NCBI RefSeq assembly: GCF_008727715.1
Contig: NZ_CP044218.1
Location: 372,001 to 436,000 of the forward strand
Length of the DNA stretch: 64,000 nucleotides
Direction of reading: 5' to 3'
Source of the DNA: Mesorhizobium terrae
GTDB lineage: Bacteria > Pseudomonadota > Alphaproteobacteria > Rhizobiales > Rhizobiaceae
Shown here: positions 38,732-47,000 of the stretch, piece after piece
How positions within the stretch are numbered: position 1 is the first letter of the stretch
How the letters are laid out: each line of letters opens with the position of its first letter
The notes under the pieces: generated by a model
What the model was told of the DNA's origin: nothing
The model's database searches: none
Seen by the model: the letters and a program-made list of their open reading frames with translations, nothing else
Program-made: the position numbers and the translations under genes

Positions 38732-38759
38732 TGACAAAGTGCACGTCGTGGCTTGAATT
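38732..38759 (+). promoter_or_regulatory. Candidate rhaD promoter
   Basis: TTGACA (38732-38737) is a perfect -35, and TTGAAT (38754-38759) is a four-of-six -10 after 16 bases. The rhaD ribosome site GGGAGGA and ATG follow about 50 bases on. The operator repeats lie 34 to 63 bases upstream of the -35. Confidence 0.5.
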
Positions 38760-38806
38760 GATGCACAAAGTATCGCGCCCGAGGCGGCGCGGCGGGAGGA
38801 TCCGAG

Positions 38807-40909
38807 ATGCCCGACAAACAGTCCGCACGGCTCGCCAATCTGTGGGACGATCGCAAGGCTGCCGCGATGACGGAGCCGGAACGGCTCGTCTACCGGTCGA
38901 ACCTTTTGGGATCCGACAAACGGGTCACCAATTATGGTGGCGGCAACACTTCATCCAAAGTCCTGCAGAAGGACCCGCTGACCGGCGAGGATGCCGAGGT
39001 GCTCTGGGTTAAAGGCTCGGGCGGCGACAGCGCGTCGATCAAGCTCGACGGCTTCGCCACCCTCTATATGGACAAGCTGCGTGCGCTGAAGGGGCTCTAT
39101 CGCGGTCTCGCGCATGAAGACGAGATGGTCGGCTATCTGCCGCACTGCACCTTCAACCTCAATCCGCGCGCGGCCTCCATCGACACGCCGCTGCATGCCT
39201 ATGTGCCGAAGCCCTTTGTCGACCACATGCACCCCGACGCCATCATCGCGCTGGCCGCCGCGCGGGATTCACGCGAGCTGACCAGAAAGGTCTTCGGTGA
39301 GGCGATCGGCTGGTTGCCGTGGAAACGGCCGGGCTTCGAACTCGGACTTTGGCTGGAAAAGTTCTGCCAGGAAAACCCGGCGGCCAAGGGCGCGGTTCTG
39401 GAAAGCCACGGCCTGTTCACCTGGGGCGACACGCCGGAGGCCTGCTACACGACCACGATCGACACGATCAACCAGGCGATCGAGTGGTTCGAACACGAGA
39501 CCAAGGGCAAGCCGGCCTTTGGCGGCGCCGTGGTCGCGCCGCTTGGCGTACAGGAACGCCGTGCCATCGCGGCGCGGCTGATGCCCCGGATCCGGGGCAT
39601 GATTTCATCGTCTGGCATGCGCAAGATTGGTCATTTCGACGACTCTCAAGCAGTGCTGGAATTCGTCAATTCCCGCGAACTCGACGCGCTGGCGGCACTC
39701 GGAACATCCTGCCCCGACCATTTCCTGCGCACGAAGATCAGGCCGCTGGTCATTGGCTTCGACCCGGCCAAGCCCGACATCGATGCCGTGACCGATGCCC
39801 TGCCCGCCGCTATCGAAGCGTATCGTGTCGGTTATCAAGCCTACTACGACGGCTGCAAGCATCCGGATTCACCCGCCATGCGCGACCCTAACGCCGTCGT
39901 CTATCTGATGCCGGGCGTCGGCATGTTCACCTTCGCCGCCGACAAGGCGACGGCACGCGTCTCGGCTGAATTCTACGTCAATGCCATCAATGTCATGCGC
40001 GGCGCTTCCGCCGTGTCGTCCTATGTCGGCTTGCCGGCGCAGGAAGCCTTCGACATCGAATACTGGCCGCTGGAAGAAGCGAAGTTGCAGCGCCTGCCGA
40101 AGCCGAAATCGCTGGCCGGCCAGATCGCCTTCGTCACCGGCGGCGCCGGCGGCATCGGCAAGGCGACGGCGATACGGCTGTTGCGGGAAGGCGCCTGCGT
40201 GGTGCTTGCCGACATCGACGAGGCGGCGCTCACCGCCACGCATGAAGAACTGGGCCACGCCTTCGGCAAGGATTTCGTGCGCGCTGCCAGGCTCGACGTG
40301 ACGGACGAGAGCGGCGTCGCGGCCGCCTATGCCGACAGCGCGGTGGAATTCGGCGGCGTCGACATCCTGGTTTCCAATGCGGGCATCTCATCCTCGGCAC
40401 CGATCGAAGATACGGAACTGTCGATGTGGAACCGCAACATGGACATCCTCGCCAAGGGGTATTTCCTGGTTTCGCGCGAGGCTTTCCGCACCTTCAAGCA
40501 ACAGAAGCTCGGCGGCAACATCGTCTTCATCGCTTCGAAAAACGGCCTGGCCGCCTCACCCAACGCCGCAGCCTATTGCACGGCCAAGGCCGCTGAAATC
40601 CACCTTGCGCGCTGTCTTGCACTGGAGGGCGCGGAGCACCAGATCCGCGTCAACACGGTCAATCCCGACGCGGTGTTGCGCGGCTCCAAGATCTGGACCG
40701 GCGAATGGCGCGAACAACGCGCCGCCGCCTATGCGATGCAGCCGGACGATCTGGAGGAACATTACCGCAAGCGTTCGATGCTGAAACGTTCGGTGTTTCC
40801 CGAAGACATCGCCGAAGCGGTCTATTTCCTGGCTTCCGACATGTCGGCCAAATCGACCGGCAACATCATCAATGTCGACGCGGGCAACGCCCAAAGCTTC
40901 ACGCGATAA
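38807..40909 (+). CDS. rhaD: Bifunctional rhamnulose-1-phosphate aldolase/short-chain dehydrogenase RhaD
   Basis: This 700-residue two-domain enzyme has a class II aldolase domain in roughly the first 420 residues, with DHMHPDAIIALA and VLESHGLFTWGD carrying metal-binding histidines. It splits rhamnulose-1-phosphate into DHAP and L-lactaldehyde. The C-terminal SDR domain (about 430-700) has VTGGAGGIGKATA, NAGISSS and YCTAKAAE with the catalytic Tyr and Lys, and would oxidise lactaldehyde to lactate. ATG 38807 follows GGGAGGAT. It is transcribed away from the rest of the rha genes and ends with a strong terminator. Confidence 0.95.
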   Translation: MPDKQSARLANLWDDRKAAAMTEPERLVYRSNLLGSDKRVTNYGGGNTSSKVLQKDPLTGEDAEVLWVKGSGGDSASIKLDGFATLYMDKLRALKGLYRGLAHEDEMVGYLPHCTFNLNPRAASIDTPLHAYVPKPFVDHMHPDAIIALAAARDSRELTRKVFGEAIGWLPWKRPGFELGLWLEKFCQENPAAKGAVLESHGLFTWGDTPEACYTTTIDTINQAIEWFEHETKGKPAFGGAVVAPLGVQERRAIAARLMPRIRGMISSSGMRKIGHFDDSQAVLEFVNSRELDALAALGTSCPDHFLRTKIRPLVIGFDPAKPDIDAVTDALPAAIEAYRVGYQAYYDGCKHPDSPAMRDPNAVVYLMPGVGMFTFAADKATARVSAEFYVNAINVMRGASAVSSYVGLPAQEAFDIEYWPLEEAKLQRLPKPKSLAGQIAFVTGGAGGIGKATAIRLLREGACVVLADIDEAALTATHEELGHAFGKDFVRAARLDVTDESGVAAAYADSAVEFGGVDILVSNAGISSSAPIEDTELSMWNRNMDILAKGYFLVSREAFRTFKQQKLGGNIVFIASKNGLAASPNAAAYCTAKAAEIHLARCLALEGAEHQIRVNTVNPDAVLRGSKIWTGEWREQRAAAYAMQPDDLEEHYRKRSMLKRSVFPEDIAEAVYFLASDMSAKSTGNIINVDAGNAQSFTR

Positions 40910-40961
40910 AACCGGCAGACGGGACAGTGAAGATCTAGGAAACCCCGCTCCTTCATTGCAG

Positions 40962-40989
40962 AAACGGCGGCCTGAGGGCCGCCGTTTTC
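40962..40989 (+). terminator. Rho-independent terminator after rhaD
   Basis: AAACGGCGGCC (40962-40972) and GGCCGCCGTTT (40977-40987) form a perfect 11-bp stem with a TGAG loop, followed by TTTTCATTTC. It lies 53 bases after rhaD. The convergent autotransporter gene ends at 41027, and the same stem could also act on that strand, though with a poorer T run. Confidence 0.8.
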
Positions 40990-41026
40990 ATTTCGTCTGA
41001 ACGCCAGTAGCGATGATGCCGTTACC

Positions 41027-44000
41027 TCACCAGCGCAAGCCGACCTTGGCCTTTCCAGACAGGTTCTGGACATTGCCGGAGAACTCGCCCTGGAGAGAGA
41101 GCCCAGCGAAGAAACCAGATGCGGTGCTGTATTCGGCACCGGCATCGACCAGCGCTGAATAGTGGTCCGGATTTGCCCCCTCGATGGAGAAGGAAGTACC
41201 GGCCAACGCCGGGAAGCCGGCCGTGAAGCCGATGCTGTCGCCGCCATTGATGGCGAGCGCGAGACGTCCCGAAAGCGCCAAGGCTGCACCGTTCTCGAGG
41301 CCGACCGTACGGTCCAGCCGGGCGCCGAGCTCGGTGCGGGTGACGGTCGTGGTGTTGCCCTTGTAGGCGAGCCCGAAGCTGCCGAGGCCGGTCTCCGCAT
41401 AACCCGGTATCCGGTAGGCGATCGCCTGGAAGGCCGCGTAAGGCGTGAGCGTCGCAACCGGCGTCTCGATGCCATAACCGGCCTCGACGCGTCCGGAGAA
41501 GGCGTGTGCGTTGAAATCGCCCGAGAGCGAATTGCCAAGCACGGTCCGGCTGGTTTCGACATCATAGAATGTATAGGCGGCAGCCGCCGCAACATAGGCG
41601 TCGCCGAAGTCGTGCCTTGCGAATGCGCCGGCATTGAAGAAGCGCGCCTGACCGCCACCCAGTTTGTCGGCGAGGTGGAAGTCGGATGAGCCGCCGCCAA
41701 GCGCGATGCCGAGCACGCCGTCGTTCCACCGCCTGGCGATGCCGCCGGCAAGCCCGAACGTGTTCAGGTCCGTATCATGCGAGCCGGCGGCCGCGTCTCC
41801 GCCGATCTCGGCCGAGCCGCCATAGGCCGCACCCCAGCTCTGCCAGCGGCTGTCGAATATCCTGGCAAGAGGATCGGCGACACGACCGGATTTGCCGCCG
41901 AGAGCGGCAAGTTCGGTTTGCGCCTTCCCATCGGTCGGCTCTTCGGCATAGGCGGCCGTACCGCTTCCAGCGGAAGCGGCCGGCGCGGCGCGACCCGTCA
42001 ACGCCTCGCCCGCCAGCAGGCCGAGGAACTGATCCGTGCTCTGGATGCCAGCGCTGATCGCACCCGCCGTTGCCTCGCCGGACACAAGCGAGAGACCGGT
42101 TTGGTCAAGAGCGCCGAATTCCGCCGGCAGACCGCCCTTGGCGTCGAAATAGCCGACGATGGTGTTGGCGACAGAGCGCTGGTTGCGGTTGAGCGGATCG
42201 AAGCTTGGCCCACCAGGATTGCCTGGGTTGCCCGGCCCGCCGGGATTTCCAGGCTCGCGTATGTCGAGGTCGAGCACGAGATAGGCGTTGGTGCCGTCAT
42301 AGGCGAGCTTCTGGGTGAAGCCGGTCGGCGTCGTCCCGGTCAGCCCGGCGAATGTGGTGCCGCCGAGCCCGCCCAACGCGTTGAGAATGGTGTAGGTCTT
42401 CTGGATGTAGGTCGCCGTGGCGTAACTGGTCGCAACGGTGCCACCCGACAGATTGGCGGTGCCGGTGACATTGGTGCGGTCGGCAGCAGCGGGATCGACT
42501 TCGACCGCATAGGTCGAGCCAGCACCGAACGCCAGATTGCCGGCGACGTTGACCGTACCGATCGAATTGCCCGGCGCCAGCGTGCCGCCACTGTTGACGG
42601 TGACCGAAGACACCGTGCCGGTGCCGCCGAGCGTGCCGCCAGCGTCCACCGTGATGCCCGACGACGATGCGATCGAGCCGTTCACCGACAGGGTGCCCTG
42701 CTTGACGAAGGTCTGGCCGGTGTAGGTGCTCGTTCCCGACAGCATCAGCTTGCTAGCGCCGGTCTTGGTGAAGCTTCCGCCGCCGGAGATGCCGCCGGAG
42801 AAGGTGGAATTGCTGGTCTCGTTCACGGTCAGGGCACCGCTACCCATGGCGACGGAGCCGGCACCGGACAGCGTGCCGATGACCTGGTCGAGACCGCCGA
42901 GATCGAGGCGCGCGCCGCTCGCCACCGAAACCGCGCTGTGGGACGAGAAGGCGTTGGCCTTGCTCGCGGTGAGCGCGCCTTCCGAAACCGTGGTCTGGCC
43001 GGTGTAGTTGTTGGTGCCGGACAGCACCAATGAGCCGGTGCCGGTCTTGGTCAGTCCGCCCGAACCGACAATGTTTGATGCAACGCCCGCGGTGAAGCCA
43101 TTGCTGTCGAAAGTGCCGCCGCCATTGCCGAGCGTAACCGTACGCGTAGCGGCGAGATCGAACGCCGCGTCGTAGCGCAACGTACCGCCATCGAAGGTAA
43201 GCCCTCCAGCCGCGTTGCCAAGATTGGCGTCGTTGGAGACAGCGACAACGCCCTTGTTGAGGAAAGTGCCGCCCGAATAGCTGTTCGTGCCGGTCAGTTT
43301 CACGACACCGGTACCATTCTGCACGACCTGGCCGTGGCTGCCCGCCATGTCCGAGATGACGCCGGAGGAGGTGTAGGCGTCGGAGCGATTGAAGGCGAGG
43401 ATACCGCCGAGTTCGACGTTGCCCAGGATCGAGCCGGTGGTGCCACCGTTGCCGAGCTGCAGCGTGCCGGCCTTGACGACCGTGCCGTCGCCATAGGTGT
43501 TGGCATTGGTCAGCACCAGCGTGCCAGCGCCGATCTTGTGCAGGGTGCCCGGATCGCCGTTGTCGGCGATAACGCCGGCAATCGTCATGGTGTGGCCGTT
43601 GGTGTCGATCGTGCCGTAGCTCGGACTGACCGCGAAGCGGTTGTTGAAGGTCAGCCCGTCAGCGCCCGCCTTGAAGATACCCGCCGCGTTCAAGAGGACG
43701 CGACCGGTGCCGACCGCCTGATTGTTGGTCACCACCAGCGTCGTGCTTTCCGGCGCTCCGAAATAACCCACCGTAGTGCCACCGCTGTAGGTGTTGGCGC
43801 CCGTCAGCGTCAGCGTGCCACCTGCGAGCACGAGGCCGCCGCCGGTCGAACCGGCGTAGCAGTCCGTACCCGTCGCGCCGCAATCGCTGATCACGCCGGA
43901 AAAAGTGCCGCCGGCGTTGGCGATGGTGAGATCCCGGCCGCCGAGATAGACGGCTCCGCCGCCGGTCAGCGATTTGATGCCCGGGCCGGAGCCCGTACTC

Positions 44001-47000
44001 TGATCGGAAATGTCGAAGACACCGTTGGCAACGACGCCGCTGGAGGTAAACACGCTGCCGTCGCCGGAAAGCTGCAGGGTACCGCCGGCATCGACAGTGG
44101 TCGAACCGGCATACGTGTTGACGCCGGAGAACATCTGCGTGGCGCCGTTGGCGATCACCACATTGCCAGCCGAGCCGCCCGCGATGCCGCCATCGCGGAT
44201 CGAACCGCCGAACACGGAACCGTTGGTGATGGTCAGCGTCTTCGAGCCAAGCGCAACGATGCCGGTCCCCGTCGTGCTGGCAAGGCCACGGACACTGGCG
44301 CCGGTCGTCGTCTGCGAAATATCCAGCGTGCCACCGAGCGCGAAGCCGACATAGGCGGAAGTGGCGATCGAACCCGCTCCCTTCAGCGCCAATTTGGCGC
44401 CGTTATCAATCTGGGTGGCGTTGGTGTAGGTGTTGACGCCGGACAAGGTCTGCGTGCCACCGGCGATTTCCAGTCCGCCATTGCCCTTGATCGAACCGGC
44501 AAACTCGGTCGAGCCGTTTCCAATGACCAGCCCCTTCGTGCCGAGCTGGACCGTTCCCGAGGAGGTTCCGGCAAGGCTGGTTATCGCGGGGAACGGCAAG
44601 GTCGTTGCCGAAATGTCGAATGTGCCGTCTTCCACCGCCACGACACTGGATTGCGCGATGCTGCCCTTGCCGGCCAGCGCCAGCGTGCCCGCCTTGATCG
44701 TCGTGGCGCCGGTATAGGTGCTGGCGCCAGTCAATGTCAGTGTGCCGCTGCCGTATTTGTCGATGCCGATGCCGGCGGCACCGGTGATCACCGACTCGAT
44801 CTCCGCATTCGCACCACCTGCAATAGTGATGAAACTTGCGGCCGTATTGCCGGCGCTGTCGCCGCTCAGGATCAGGTCGTCGCCGGCGATCTTGTAACCG
44901 TCTTGCGTGAACTGGATGCCTTCGAACGCGACCGGCCCACTGACCGAAACCAGGCCGCCGGTGCCGGAAAACACGCCGACAGAGCCGTGCCACTGGTCGT
45001 TGAAATTAGCGGCGCCGGGTGCGCCCGTCCAATTGGTGCCACCCGCGCTCCAGGTCCCCGCGCCGCCGTCGACCGAGCCATTGCCGGCGCTGTCCGCGCC
45101 GTCCCAGAATTGCACGATCTGGCCCGCATGCTGGATGAAGAGGTTCACCTGGTTGGGGATCGCGGTCTGCACGCTGGCGTCCGTCGGCACGCTGGAATAG
45201 TCGCCGGAGACGGTGCCATCGACGTTGAAGAGCCGGTAGTAACCGGAGACGGCAGCCGGCGTCTGCAAGGTGCCGCCGAGCGTGAGGTTGCCGGTGACAT
45301 AGACAAGATCGTTTAGCGGCCCGCCCACGATGCCGGGCGCACCGAGTTCGAACAGGCTGGTGGAGCTTGCCCCAAGGGTCAGGTCGCCATCGACGGTCAG
45401 CTTGCCCGGGCTGTTGCCGATCGCAAGCGTGCCGTTGACGATCGTATTCGACAGTTTTCCGGTGCCGCCGATCGTGGCGCCCGTGTCGACCGTGACGGTC
45501 GACTTGATCGAACCGTTGACCAGCAGCTTGCCGTCACTCACCGTCGTTGGCCCGGTATAGTCGCTATCGCCGGAAAGCGTCAGGGTCCCAAGACCCGTCT
45601 TGGTCAATCCGCCGGTGCCGGTGATGCCTTGCGATATCTCAGTGCCAAAGCTGTTGGTGTCGATCGTGCCGCCGGCGGCGGCGAGCGTGATCTGGCGCGT
45701 CGCGGCGAGATTGAACGCGGCGCCGAGTTTGAGCGCTCCACCGTTGAAGGTCAGGGCGCCGGAGGCTGCGCCCAGATTGGCGTCCCTCGAAGCCTGCACG
45801 GCGCCCCCCAGCAGCGTCGTGCCACCGGTGTAGGTGTTGTCGCCTGAAAGCGTCAGCGTTCCGGCACCGGTCTTGGCGAGCGAACCGCCGGTGCCAGCAA
45901 TGGCGCCGCCGTCATTGTCGGCTATGACGCCATCGACTTCGGTCGACTGGTGGTTGCCGCCGACGGTCAGCGTCTTCGAACCGAGATAATATGCGCCGGC
46001 GCCTTCGATCGAACCCGCGGTCGTGCCGGTCCCGGTCAGGCTGGAAATGTTGAAGAGGCCGCCGGCTTTGGTGATGAAGCGTGCGGTGCCGCCGTTGCTG
46101 CTGCCCTGGAAGCGGGTGGCGCCGCCGGCGTCGGTGGTCACGGTGGCACTGTATGCCGTGGCATTGCCGGTAAAGTTCAAGACGGCATTGTTGGTAATGG
46201 CCGCGGCGCTTGCCGTGCTGTTGCCCTGGAACGTCAGGCTGTTGTTGTTTGTAATGATGGCGTTTGCGGCGCTCGCGTCGGCAGAGAATGTCGCGGTGCC
46301 ATCATTGGTGATGTTGGCGCCCCCGGCGTTGCTCGTGTCGTTGAAATCCAGCGTCGCGCCGCTTTTGTTGGTGATGATGGAATCGCCCGCCGTGGCGAAA
46401 TTGTTGAAACTGAGCCCCGTGTTGTTTTCGATGTTGGCACGACCGGCGCTGCTGGTGTCGTTGAAGGCGACGGTGGCGGAGTTGATGATGGTCGCGCTGC
46501 CACCCAGGCTCGTGCCGTTGAAATTCAGCGTACCGCCGAGATTGGTGATGACGGCGCTGTCGGCCGAGCTGTTGTTGCTGAACGCGAAACTGCTGTGGTT
46601 GGTGATGCCAGCGGTTCCAGCCTTGCTATCGCCGCTGAAGGTCAACGAACCGAAGGTGTTCATGATGGTGGCGGCACCGGCATTGCTGGTGTCGTTGAAC
46701 GCCAGCGAACCGTTGGAGACGCTGGTGATCGTGGCGCTGCCGCCCTTGCTATCGTTGTTGAAGGCAACGCTGCCACCATGAGTGGTGATGTTGGCCGTAC
46801 CTGCCGTACTGGTATCGTGGAAGGCGAGGGTCGCGCCCGCATCGTTGGTAATCTGAGCGGTACCAGCGTTTGCCGCATTGCGGAAATTCGTGGTGCCGGC
46901 GTTCTCGACGTTGCCGATGGCGCTCATATTGGCATTGACGACGTCCAATGTGCCGCCGCCCCACACCTTCACGGGGCCGGCGATGGTGGTGGTCGTGCCG

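Noticed and set aside
43334..45316. Long open frame (660 codons) on the plus strand opposite the autotransporter, with others such as 45950-47413
   Set aside because: The repetitive, GC-rich autotransporter codons leave the opposite strand free of stops. The translations are low-complexity, without domains or ribosome sites, while the minus-strand frame runs intact for 2920 codons.
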